Source: Chryseobacterium sp. MYb264 (GTDB lineage Bacteria; Bacteroidota; Bacteroidia; Flavobacteriales; Weeksellaceae). Taken from it: a stretch of 64,000 nucleotides of DNA. The DNA lies in NCBI RefSeq assembly GCF_035974275.1, contig NZ_CP142422.1, forward strand, positions 372,001-436,000, written 5' to 3'. The position numbers and the translations under genes are program-made. Under the pieces are notes generated by a model. The model did no database searches. It was given only the letters and a program-made list of their open reading frames with translations, and was not told where the DNA came from. Positions 35,229-43,793 of the stretch are shown one piece after another (position 1 is the stretch's first letter; each line of letters starts with the position of its first letter).

Positions 35229-36572
35229 CTATAAACCGAATTTTTCCATTCTTCGATACAGAGCAGCCCTCGAAAGTCCCAGATCTTCAGCGGCTAAAGA
35301 AATGTTTCCTCGATGCTTTTTCAACGCTTTCTTAATTAAAACTTCCTCCATTTCTTCAATATTTAAATTTATGATTGTACTTTCCTGTTCTTCAGGTTGT
35401 GGCATAAGTAATTGAAGATAAGTTTGATTTGATAGGATCACACTTCTTTCTAAACAATGGTCAAGCTCACGGATATTTCCCGGCCATGGATATTTTTTTA
35501 GCAGGGTTAATAAGTTTTCGTCTAATTTTAAATCAGGTTTATGGTATTTTTGTCTGTACCGGTCTAAAAAATACTGAGAAAGGAGATCAATATCTTCCGT
35601 TCTCTCTCTTAACGCAGGAATCTGAATTTCAACCGTATTGATCCTGTAATATAAATCCTGTCGAAAACGGTTTTCTCCCACTGCTTTCTTTAAATTTTCA
35701 TTGGTCGCAAAAATAAACCGTACATCCAGTTGCCGCTCTTTCGTTTCTCCGATTCTCGAAAGCTTTTTATTCTGAATTAAGCTTAAAAGTTTAGTCTGAA
35801 GCTGAAGGGGAAGGTTTCCTATTTCATCCAGAAATACCGTTCCGTTCTGTGCATTTTCAATTTTTCCGGCATAATCCTGATGAGCATCGGTGAATGCCCC
35901 TTTTTTATATCCAAACAGCTCGGCTTCGAAAAGATTTTCCGAAATACTTCCTAAATCAATATGTACAAAAGGCTCATTTTTTCTTTCCGATTGCTCGTGA
36001 ATAGATTCTGCCATCACATATTTTCCGGTGCCGTTTTCACCCAAAAGAAGCACATTGGCATCCGTAGGAGAGACTTTTTGAAGTCGCTCCAGGACTTCCT
36101 TCATTTTCGCAGATTGTGTTTCCAGCTTATACTGATTGGTTTTTTGATGAATATTTTCCCACTGACTCAGCTTTTTATTTTTTCGAGAAATGTCAACCGC
36201 CAAATTAACAGAAGCGTATAATTTTTCGTTATTCCAAGGTTTTAAGATAAAATCTGAAGCTCCGTTTTTTAAAGCTTCTACGGCTAGTTCTACCTCGCCA
36301 TAAGCGGTCATCAAAATGATAGGAAGCTGTGGTTCAATGGTTTTTATTTCATTCATCCAATACAGTCCGTCTTGTCCGTTTTCGAATCCTTTCCGGAAAT
36401 TCATATCCAGAACAACGGCATCGATCTGGTTTTCAGAAAGAAATTTGAGAATTTTTGAGGGCTGACTGAGACAGCTGATCTGAGAGAAGAATTTTTTTAA
36501 CCAGACTCTGGCGGAAAATAAAATATCTTCATCATCATCCACTATTAAAATATGGGCTTCCTTTTTACGCAT
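35229..36572 (-). CDS. NtrC-family sigma-54-dependent response regulator
   Basis: 447 aa. The receiver domain (about 5-125) has Asp56 in AVVLDMNFRKG. The AAA+ domain (about 155-380) has Walker A GENGTGKY, Walker B GTVFLDEIGNL and the loop GAFTDA in place of the canonical GAFTGA. A Fis-type HTH ends the protein (KKHRGNISLAAEDLGLSRAA). It should activate RNA polymerase with RpoN. The divergent efflux operon has a matching -24/-12 promoter and twin upstream sites, so it is the obvious target. Confidence 0.95.
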   Translation of the reverse strand: MRKKEAHILIVDDDEDILFSARVWLKKFFSQISCLSQPSKILKFLSENQIDAVVLDMNFRKGFENGQDGLYWMNEIKTIEPQLPIILMTAYGEVELAVEALKNGASDFILKPWNNEKLYASVNLAVDISRKNKKLSQWENIHQKTNQYKLETQSAKMKEVLERLQKVSPTDANVLLLGENGTGKYVMAESIHEQSERKNEPFVHIDLGSISENLFEAELFGYKKGAFTDAHQDYAGKIENAQNGTVFLDEIGNLPLQLQTKLLSLIQNKKLSRIGETKERQLDVRFIFATNENLKKAVGENRFRQDLYYRINTVEIQIPALRERTEDIDLLSQYFLDRYRQKYHKPDLKLDENLLTLLKKYPWPGNIRELDHCLERSVILSNQTYLQLLMPQPEEQESTIINLNIEEMEEVLIKKALKKHRGNISLAAEDLGLSRAALYRRMEKFGL

Positions 36573-36625
36573 TCGTTATTTTTATTTATAATTAAATTAA
36601 ACTCAATCAAAAATTAAGGCTAAAA

Positions 36626-36662
36626 TGTCCGTTTTCGTACAGAAAGTGTCCGGAAATGAACA
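36626..36662. promoter_or_regulatory. Twin 16-bp candidate enhancer sites for the NtrC-type regulator
   Basis: TGTCCGTTTTCGTACA (36626-36641) and TGTCCGGAAATGAACA (36647-36662) share TGTCCG at one end and ACA at the other and start exactly 21 bp apart, two helical turns. They lie about 65-100 bp upstream of the -24 element, where NtrC-type activators usually bind. Confidence 0.55.
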
Positions 36663-36725
36663 GTTTTAAAATAAATTAAAATGCCTTAATTCAGATTTTC
36701 AACTACTTACAGCTTAATATTTCTT

Positions 36726-36740
36726 TGGTCTTGGTATTGT
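36726..36740 (+). promoter_or_regulatory. Candidate sigma-54 promoter of the MacA-like operon
   Basis: TGG (36726-36728), eight bases, then TTGT (36737-36740) gives the exact -24/-12 spacing of RpoN promoters with one mismatch at the -12 GC. It lies 34 bp before the ATG of the adaptor gene and is next to an NtrC-type regulator gene. Confidence 0.55.
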
Positions 36741-36774
36741 GTAATTAATTGTAAGCAAACGAGTTATCTTTAAT

Positions 36775-38016
36775 ATGGATACGAAAATAGTAAAAAAGAA
36801 ATCTAAATTAAAATTTGTTTTAGGAGGAACTGTTCTTGTGGCAGGATTATCTCTTTTCAGTATATATTTTGCTCAGCAGAAAAAAACGTACAATGTTTCG
36901 GTGGAAGATATTCAGACTGATGAAGTTACGCAAGGGAAGTTTGAAGATATGCTGATGGTGACAGCACAAACGCAGTCATTACATTCTTCGCTGGTCAATG
37001 TTCTGGAGGGCGGAGCCATCAAAGAACTTTTTGCGGAAGACGGACAAATACTAACAAAGGGACAGCCTATCGCACAGGTTTATAATCCGAATACAGAATT
37101 TAATTATTTGAATCAGGAAACCGGTATTATGCAGCAAATCAGCCAGATGAGAAACTCTCTTTTGGAATTGAAAAATCAGGAATTTGCCCAGGATAAAGAA
37201 TTGTTACAGACTCAGAATGATTATAATACTGCTTTACAAACCTTTAATCTGCAAAAACGCCTTTATGAAGCCGAAATAGGTAAAAAGACAGATTATGATA
37301 TAAGCCTCCAAAATCTTAATTATCAAAAGCAAAGAAAATTAATTGTTGAAAATGGTGCTGCCAACGAAAAAAAATCCAGAGCTTCTCAGGTGTCAGCGAT
37401 CAATTCTTCTATTGCTCAAATGGAAAAAAGCAGAGATATACTGCGTTCCAATAAAAATAATTTCCTGATTATGGCACCTGCTTCGGGAAGACTTTCTTCT
37501 TTTAATGTTTCGATTGGCGAAAATCTTACAACCGGACAAAGCATAGGAAAAATTGATTTGATGAATGGATACAAACTGGTTGCAAAAGTAGATGAGTATT
37601 ATATTAATAAGCTTCAAAACGGAATTAAAGGCAGTTTGGAAAATAACGGAAAACAGTATGATGTGATTGTGACCAAGATTCTTCCGGAAGTGAAAGACGG
37701 ACAGTTTTCGGTAGAACTGAACTTCACCGATGCAAAAGCTGACAATCTGAAAATAGGGATGACCTTCGGCGTAAAGCTGAAACTATCGGCTGATACTCAG
37801 AGTCTGATGGTTTCTAAAGGAAATTTTTATAAAGATACGGGAGGAAAGTGGATCTTTGTGGTAAAAGGAAACAAAGCAGAAAAAAGAACAGTCGCGCTCG
37901 GAAGGGAAAACCCGCTGTCATATGAGGTGGTCTCCGGATTGAAAGCGGGAGAAACAGTGATTACGTCAGATTATTCCGAATTGAAGAAATACGAAATTCT
38001 GGATATTAAAAATTAA
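36775..38016 (+). CDS. HlyD/MacA-type periplasmic adaptor
   Basis: 413 aa. One N-terminal TM anchor (FVLGGTVLVAGLSLFSIYFA, about 14-33) is followed by the barrel/lipoyl strands (LHSSLVNVLEGGAIKELFAE). A coiled-coil hairpin spans about 115-225 and the lipoyl and barrel motifs return (NFLIMAPASGRLSSFNVSIG, SLMVSKGNFYKDTGGKWIFV). It would bridge the ABC permeases and the TolC-like channel encoded in the same run of genes. First gene of the operon behind the sigma-54-like promoter. The cargo is unknown. Confidence 0.92.
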   Translation: MDTKIVKKKSKLKFVLGGTVLVAGLSLFSIYFAQQKKTYNVSVEDIQTDEVTQGKFEDMLMVTAQTQSLHSSLVNVLEGGAIKELFAEDGQILTKGQPIAQVYNPNTEFNYLNQETGIMQQISQMRNSLLELKNQEFAQDKELLQTQNDYNTALQTFNLQKRLYEAEIGKKTDYDISLQNLNYQKQRKLIVENGAANEKKSRASQVSAINSSIAQMEKSRDILRSNKNNFLIMAPASGRLSSFNVSIGENLTTGQSIGKIDLMNGYKLVAKVDEYYINKLQNGIKGSLENNGKQYDVIVTKILPEVKDGQFSVELNFTDAKADNLKIGMTFGVKLKLSADTQSLMVSKGNFYKDTGGKWIFVVKGNKAEKRTVALGRENPLSYEVVSGLKAGETVITSDYSELKKYEILDIKN

Positions 38017-38041
38017 ATAAATCCATAAAAACTCAGAGTAT

Positions 38042-39487
38042 ATGATCAAGTATACGAGCCTATTGATTCTGATTCTATTCTTAATGGCGGCGGATATGAA
38101 ATCGCAGTCGGCACGAGTGGACGTGGAATTCAGTCCCAATATTGCGACGTATTCTATTGTTGAATATCTCGTGGCACGGCATCAGGGAAAGCTTTTTTAT
38201 ATCGACGGCAAAACGGATATAGGCTATCTCCCGCTGGCTGACTGGGCAAATAGGGAGATGGAAAAATATGATAACTCAGGGATTATAAAAGATATGCAGG
38301 ATTACCTGAAGGTGGCCGGTCAGCAGCAGGATCTCTCTTATCAGACCTTATTGAAGCATCATGTTTTTCCTGACGAAGGCTATGCTTTCGCAATTGAGGA
38401 AAGCGATGTTGCTAAAAGGCTTGCCGTAGAAAAGTTTGCCGAGCAGTTAAGGCTGTTTTATATCGAAAGAAACTTGGGGACATTCTTCAGAGATCATCGT
38501 GAATTTATAGAAGGAGCAAAAAAGGAGGTCAGAAAAAATATACCTGATGATTATATGATGAAGATGGAGACCTATTATGGTGAAAGATTTCTTGCTTATA
38601 AATTTTATATTAATCCTTTTGATGTATTGCCATACAGCGAAGTCTTCTGGCACGGCAACGGCCCGATGTTTAAGTCTGAAAAAGGAAAGATCGCGAATAT
38701 GATCAGCAGTGCCTATATCCCGTTGAAAAAGAAAAAAAACTCTGATAATTACAGAGAATTTGGGTTCAATCATCCTCAGACGATCCATTTCCTGATCACT
38801 CACGAGTTTGGACATTCATTTGTGAATCAGTATTTGGGGGAGTATGAGAGTAAAATAAATAAAACCGACAACCTGATGGCCGAAGCATTGATTGGGAAGA
38901 TGGATGGACAAGGGTATTCTTACTGGCCTTCCTGTGTGGGAGAGCATATCGTAAGAACAGGTGAAATACGGATCGCTCTTGCAGACGGAAACAAAAAACT
39001 GGCCGAGCATATAAGAGAACAGTATGTTAAAGATCTTTCTTTTGTTCTTATTCCTGAATTTGAAGATAAAATAATGGGCTATGAACATAACAGAGAAAAA
39101 TACAAGACCTTTAAAGATTTTGTTCCTCAATTACTTACAGTGCTGGATGAGACATGTGTTGAAAAAGTACGTGAAAAGCTTAAATTGCCCAACGAAAAAT
39201 ATGACATTACAGTAATGCTTACCGTGCCAGAAAATAGTAGTGATGTTTATATCACAGGCAATCAGTCGGACATCGGAAACTGGGATCCGCAGAAAGTAAA
39301 ACTCGAGAAAACCGGTAAAACCATGAGGCAGATTACTTTTAAGACATTTCCGGACCTGCGGTTTAAGATTACCGGAGGGAGCTGGCAGACGGAAGCGATA
39401 ATAGAAGGGGTTGAGGTAGGTAAGGATGTCGTTTTAAATATTCATGAAAATAAAATCTTACACTACCATCTCCAATCGGAGAAATAG
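38042..39487 (+). CDS. Secreted zinc metallopeptidase-like protein (DUF4932-like) with C-terminal CBM20-like domain
   Basis: 481 aa with a signal peptide (LLILILFLMAADMKSQS). The N-terminal FSPNIATYSIVEYLVARH is characteristic of DUF4932 proteins. The zinc motif HEFGHSFVN has His254, Glu255 and His258. The C-terminal 100 residues (TVMLTVPENSSDVYITGNQS then DIGNWDPQKVKLEKTG) look like a starch-binding CBM20 fold. It sits inside an export operon, between the adaptor and a second protease-like gene. Whether it is exported cargo, a maturation protease or an accessory is unclear. Confidence 0.8.
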   Translation: MIKYTSLLILILFLMAADMKSQSARVDVEFSPNIATYSIVEYLVARHQGKLFYIDGKTDIGYLPLADWANREMEKYDNSGIIKDMQDYLKVAGQQQDLSYQTLLKHHVFPDEGYAFAIEESDVAKRLAVEKFAEQLRLFYIERNLGTFFRDHREFIEGAKKEVRKNIPDDYMMKMETYYGERFLAYKFYINPFDVLPYSEVFWHGNGPMFKSEKGKIANMISSAYIPLKKKKNSDNYREFGFNHPQTIHFLITHEFGHSFVNQYLGEYESKINKTDNLMAEALIGKMDGQGYSYWPSCVGEHIVRTGEIRIALADGNKKLAEHIREQYVKDLSFVLIPEFEDKIMGYEHNREKYKTFKDFVPQLLTVLDETCVEKVREKLKLPNEKYDITVMLTVPENSSDVYITGNQSDIGNWDPQKVKLEKTGKTMRQITFKTFPDLRFKITGGSWQTEAIIEGVEVGKDVVLNIHENKILHYHLQSEK

Positions 39488-39514
39488 TAATAATAAACTA
39501 AAAACCGGCAGAGC

Positions 39515-40387
39515 GTGCAGAAATTACGATTATTAAAAGCCATTATTGTCATTCTTTTTATTTCAGGAAGAGCAAATGGACAGAGCTTTCATTTTAAGTG
39601 GGAAAAAGATTCCATCAACGGGAAACTGATTGAAAAAATTGCAATGAGCGTCCCCTTTACGATTGAGAAAAAAACATATCTCTTTCAGTTTGATCTGGGA
39701 GCTAATACCACTTTAATATATGACCGCTGTTTTCAGAGCAGTGAATTCATCAAACATAAGAAAACAGACGGAAAGATGGAAGCCGCAGGACATTCTGTTT
39801 TTACTGTGGAGGATCAGAATTTCAGTATCGGAAAATTTCATGTAAAAAATTATAAACTTCACGGTCTTTTGAACTTTGATCAGGAAGAAGTTTGCGGCGT
39901 GCTAGGGGCGGATGTATTTCAGAATAAATACTTAATTATTGACTTTCCCAATAGGAAAGCGATGGTAAGTGAAGAGCTGAAGTCGGCAGGGGAAATTGAT
40001 TTTGTAGACATGAAAATTATTAATAACAAACCCGTTATACCGGTGAAGATAGATGGTAAACTCTATCATTTTCAATATGATAACGGAGCAAGCATCTTCC
40101 CGGTGGTTTCTTATCGTAAAAATTTTCAGACTCTCATTGATACATCGGTAATGAAGGAAAGTTTTAATATCAGGAATTTTAATAATCCTTTAATCGTAAA
40201 AGCGATAGAGGCTCATAAGAAAATTATCATCGGAAAGTCAGTATTTACAACAAAAGAGCTATGGTTTACAGATGATGATTATTTTTCTTTGGAGCAACAG
40301 GGTATTGACGGGATTATTGGAAATGTATTTTTCCTGGATAAAACTATTGTCATTGACTTTAAAAATAAAAAATTCGGAATTAAATAG
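39515..40387 (+). CDS. Secreted retropepsin-like aspartyl protease
   Basis: 290 aa from a GTG start; the leader LRLLKAIIVILFISGRANGQ is a signal peptide. Two lobes each carry an aspartyl-protease-like loop: FDLGANTTLIYD at about residues 64-75 and YDNGASIFPVV at about 189-199. Each lobe ends with an ILG/IIGNVFFLDKTIVIDF type strand. The loops are DLGA and DNGA instead of the classic DTGA, so activity needs testing. It follows the metallopeptidase gene by 27 bp in the MacA-like operon. Confidence 0.8.
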   Translation: MQKLRLLKAIIVILFISGRANGQSFHFKWEKDSINGKLIEKIAMSVPFTIEKKTYLFQFDLGANTTLIYDRCFQSSEFIKHKKTDGKMEAAGHSVFTVEDQNFSIGKFHVKNYKLHGLLNFDQEEVCGVLGADVFQNKYLIIDFPNRKAMVSEELKSAGEIDFVDMKIINNKPVIPVKIDGKLYHFQYDNGASIFPVVSYRKNFQTLIDTSVMKESFNIRNFNNPLIVKAIEAHKKIIIGKSVFTTKELWFTDDDYFSLEQQGIDGIIGNVFFLDKTIVIDFKNKKFGIK

Positions 40388-40457
40388 CCTGACAATCAAA
40401 ATGATGATTTCAAAAATAGACTTATAAATTATTTCAGAAACTTAATATAAAATAAAA

Positions 40458-41195
40458 ATGATCAATATTCAAAATCTTTCGAAAATCTATAAAACAGAAG
40501 ACGTACAGACCAATGCCTTACACAATGTGAGCCTTCATATAAAAAAAGGTGAATTTGTCGCCATCATGGGACCGTCAGGATGCGGAAAATCCACTTTCCT
40601 TAATATTTTGGGATTGCTGGATGATGCTTCCGCAGGCTCTTACAAATTTGCTGATGTAGAAACCCTCAATGTGGGTGAAAAGAAAAAATCGGTGATCAGA
40701 AAACAAAATATAGGATTTATATTTCAGAATTTTAACCTGATCGATGAGTTAACGGTCTATGAAAATATAGAATTACCACTAATCTATAACGGAATTTCTT
40801 CTTCCGAAAGGAAAAAAAGGGTGGAGGAAATCATGGAACAAATTAACATCAGCCATCGTGCAAAACATTATCCACAACAACTTTCGGGCGGTCAGCAACA
40901 GAGAGCAGCTGTAGCAAGAGCTTTGGTCACGAAACCAAAATTAATTCTGGCCGATGAACCTACAGGAAATCTTGACAGTTCCAACGGAAATGAAGTGATG
41001 AACCTTCTGGCAGAGCTTCACAGGGAGGGAGCCACAATTGTGATGGTGACCCACTCTTCTTATGATGCCGGTTTTGCTTCCAGAATTGTGAATATGAAAG
41101 ACGGGGAGATTTTTAATGAAGAGCATGCTACGCATAGAAGAGATGTCTTTGAAAAAGCCGAAATACAGGAGTTTCAAAGCGGAAAAAATTATTAA
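40458..41195 (+). CDS. ABC transporter ATPase, MacB/LolD type
   Basis: 245 aa nucleotide-binding protein. Walker A is GPSGCGKST (38-46), the signature is LSGGQQQRAAVARAL, Walker B is LILADEPTGNLDS, and the H-loop is MVTHSS. The Q-loop reads GFIFQNFNLIDELTV. The length and motifs match the MacB/LolD/FtsE subgroup that works with FtsX-fold permeases, two of which are encoded directly downstream. It powers a mechanotransmission exporter together with the adaptor and the TolC-like channel. Confidence 0.95.
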   Translation: MINIQNLSKIYKTEDVQTNALHNVSLHIKKGEFVAIMGPSGCGKSTFLNILGLLDDASAGSYKFADVETLNVGEKKKSVIRKQNIGFIFQNFNLIDELTVYENIELPLIYNGISSSERKKRVEEIMEQINISHRAKHYPQQLSGGQQQRAAVARALVTKPKLILADEPTGNLDSSNGNEVMNLLAELHREGATIVMVTHSSYDAGFASRIVNMKDGEIFNEEHATHRRDVFEKAEIQEFQSGKNY

Positions 41196-41296
41196 CTAAA
41201 TTATCGTAAAAACTAATAACCCTGAAAACTCATCTTGTTAAAATATAACCTAAAAACGGGTTAACGGTAAGTTTCATACCTCATACTATTAGAATT

Positions 41297-43708
41297 ATGC
41301 TGAATAACTGGCTTAAAATAGCTTTCATTAATTATAAAAAGAACTGGCTTTCCACGGTCATCAATCTGTTCGGTCTTACGATTGGACTTACCGGATTTAT
41401 GCTGATCCTTATGCATTGGAACGACGAAGAATCCTACGAAAGCTGGAATCCCAAAAAGGATGATATTTATTTTTTTCAGACCCAAAATACGAAAGATAAA
41501 TCTTATGGGTCGTCTATTTCGTATCCTTTAGCGATTAATGCGAAGGAAAGAATTCCCGAAATAGAAGATTTTGCTTTGCTGACCAATACGGGGATCTCTT
41601 TTAAAATGACCACAGAAGTGAAAACAGCCTTTCAGAAAAACGGTTTTTATGTAACAGATCATTTTTTTGAGCTTTTCCCTTTCAGATTAGTTTCAGGAAG
41701 CTATAAAAATGCACTTAAAAATGAATCTGATCTTGCAATATCCAGCGAGGCTGCCAAAAATCTTTTCGGAAGAACCAATGTTGCGGGGGAGTCTGTAAAA
41801 TTTGATAATAAAAATTTTGTCATCACGGCTGTCTACGAATTGCCTAAAGGGAATAGCGATATTAAGCCCGACTTTGTCATCCAACCCGCACAGCAGATTA
41901 AAAATGATAAAGAGCAATGGGGAAATTTCAATTACGCCTGTTTTTTTAAATTGAAAAAAGGGGCCGATCCGGATGCTTTCCCTCCTAAATTTTTTGAGAT
42001 TCTGATGATGAGAGCTAATAGGGATGCTAAAAATGCAGGAATGACCCCAACGGAGTTTATAGATGCTTATGGACCGCAAAGTGCTTTGTTAACACCACTT
42101 GATCAAATGAAACTGCATGCAAAATCGACTTGGTTTGGCGGTCCGGATCTTAAAACCATTGTCATATTATTCGCTCTTTCTGTACTTATTGTCGTTTTAT
42201 CAGCCATTAATTTCATTAACCTGAAAACAGCACAGGCCTCTCAGAGAGCTAAGGAAATAGGGGTCAGAAAAGCGATTGGTAGCACTAGGACCAATTTGGT
42301 TTTTCAGTTTTTGCTGGAGACATTTTTAATTTGTATCGCTGCCTATGTTTTGTCTTTAGCTTTAACAGAATTGTTGTTACCAGTTTTCAATAAGTTTTTT
42401 GATAAAGAAATTGTGATGAATGACGGGCATATTTACTTCTATTCATTCGCAATGGTTATTGTGGTTACCCTTGTTTCCGGGTTGATTCCGGCTTTATATT
42501 TATCAAATTTCAAAGCCATAGAAACATTGAAAGGAAATTTTTCAAGAAGCAGACACGGAATCTGGCTGAGAAACGGGATTTTAACCTTGCAACTTATTAT
42601 TTCATCCTTTTTCATCATTGGTGGATTAATCATTAATTCCCAGGTGAAATATATGATGAACAAAGATCTTGGTTTTAATGGCAATCAGATTTTCCAAATC
42701 ACTTTTAATGATCCGGGCAAAAAGCCCTGGATGAAATATGAAAGAGTAAAGGCGGAAATATCCAAAATACAGGGCGTTGAAAGTGTGAGTTATGGAGAGG
42801 CTTACCCGGGAACCAGTAATTTCAGCAGTTCTAATTTTGATTATATGAAGCAAAGCCTGAACGCACAACATGGAACGATGGATTATGATTATCTTCAGTT
42901 TATTGGCGTTAAGCTGCTTAAAGGGCGGTGGCTGGATCCGAATTTAGCATCCGATACCATTAATACTCTATTGGTAAATGAAGCTCTGGTTAGGAAATTT
43001 GGCTGGAAAGATGAGGAAGCTATAGGACGGGAAGTAAGACCCGGATTTGATATTAAATCCTATAAAATAATAGGGGTCGTAAAAGATTTCAATATCAGAA
43101 GCTTAAAAAGTGAAGTTGAGCCCGTTATGTTTTTCCATTATAAAGAAACAGAGTGGAAACGATACACGATGAACAATATTCTGATAAAATTAAAGGCAGA
43201 TGATATCAACGCCACGCTAAAAAGGCTCAAAAATTATTGGATGAAAGAGGTAGAACCGGGTTATCCTTACGAGTCAGTTTTTATTGATAAAAATTTTGCA
43301 AAAACCTTTGAAACGTATCAAAAGCAAAAAACGTTGTTCACGATCTTAAATGCCATGGTATTAATGGTTGCCTTACTGGGATTATTCGCATTGTCTTCTT
43401 TAATGATCGAACAAAAACTGAAAGATGTGGCGATCAGAAAAACATTGGGAGCTTCTGACGGAATATTAGTTTTAGGATTAACAAAACAATTCCTTTGGAT
43501 TACATTTATCGCTGTTCTCATCAGCATGCCAATCAGTTATTATCTGATAAATGAATGGCTGAAAGATTTTGCCTACAGAATTGATATGCCAATTTGGCCA
43601 TTCATGGTAAGTTTATTTGTTTTACTTGTCTTGACATTTGTCGTTGTGAGCGTTAAAGCTTACCAGGCAACAAAGGTAAAACTGATTAAATATTTGAAGT
43701 ATGAGTAA
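41297..43708 (+). CDS. ABC permease, MacB/FtsX fold (first of two)
   Basis: 803 aa. The N-terminus (LNNWLKIAFINYKKNWLSTV) is amphipathic, then TM1 at about 20-38 and a MacB_PCD periplasmic domain. FtsX cores lie at about 290-420 (FINLKTAQASQRAKEIGVRK) and 670-790 (ALLGLFALSSLMIEQKLKDV), separated by a second periplasmic domain. The double FtsX arrangement is typical of the long Bacteroidetes permeases. It is a close paralogue of the next gene, and the two probably form a heterodimer with the ATPase at 40458. Confidence 0.93.
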   Translation: MLNNWLKIAFINYKKNWLSTVINLFGLTIGLTGFMLILMHWNDEESYESWNPKKDDIYFFQTQNTKDKSYGSSISYPLAINAKERIPEIEDFALLTNTGISFKMTTEVKTAFQKNGFYVTDHFFELFPFRLVSGSYKNALKNESDLAISSEAAKNLFGRTNVAGESVKFDNKNFVITAVYELPKGNSDIKPDFVIQPAQQIKNDKEQWGNFNYACFFKLKKGADPDAFPPKFFEILMMRANRDAKNAGMTPTEFIDAYGPQSALLTPLDQMKLHAKSTWFGGPDLKTIVILFALSVLIVVLSAINFINLKTAQASQRAKEIGVRKAIGSTRTNLVFQFLLETFLICIAAYVLSLALTELLLPVFNKFFDKEIVMNDGHIYFYSFAMVIVVTLVSGLIPALYLSNFKAIETLKGNFSRSRHGIWLRNGILTLQLIISSFFIIGGLIINSQVKYMMNKDLGFNGNQIFQITFNDPGKKPWMKYERVKAEISKIQGVESVSYGEAYPGTSNFSSSNFDYMKQSLNAQHGTMDYDYLQFIGVKLLKGRWLDPNLASDTINTLLVNEALVRKFGWKDEEAIGREVRPGFDIKSYKIIGVVKDFNIRSLKSEVEPVMFFHYKETEWKRYTMNNILIKLKADDINATLKRLKNYWMKEVEPGYPYESVFIDKNFAKTFETYQKQKTLFTILNAMVLMVALLGLFALSSLMIEQKLKDVAIRKTLGASDGILVLGLTKQFLWITFIAVLISMPISYYLINEWLKDFAYRIDMPIWPFMVSLFVLLVLTFVVVSVKAYQATKVKLIKYLKYE

Positions 43709-43710
43709 TG

Positions 43711-43790
43711 AGTTGATGGTTGATTGTTTTTAGTTGATAGAGATATTAACCAAAAACCAACAACCAACAACCAAAAACCAACAACCAAAA
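43711..43790. repeat. GTTGATGG / CCAACAA imperfect inverted simple repeat
   Basis: A GTTGATGGTTGATTGTTTTT-like arm is followed by tandem CCAACAACCAA units that are nearly its reverse complement. It lies between the two permease genes and could fold into a long imperfect hairpin, possibly tuning expression of the second gene. Confidence 0.5.
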
Positions 43791-43793
43791 CCT

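Noticed and set aside
43734..43793. N-terminal extension of the second permease
   Set aside because: It is encoded by a CCAACAA simple repeat, and the paralogue starts at the MLxNW position.
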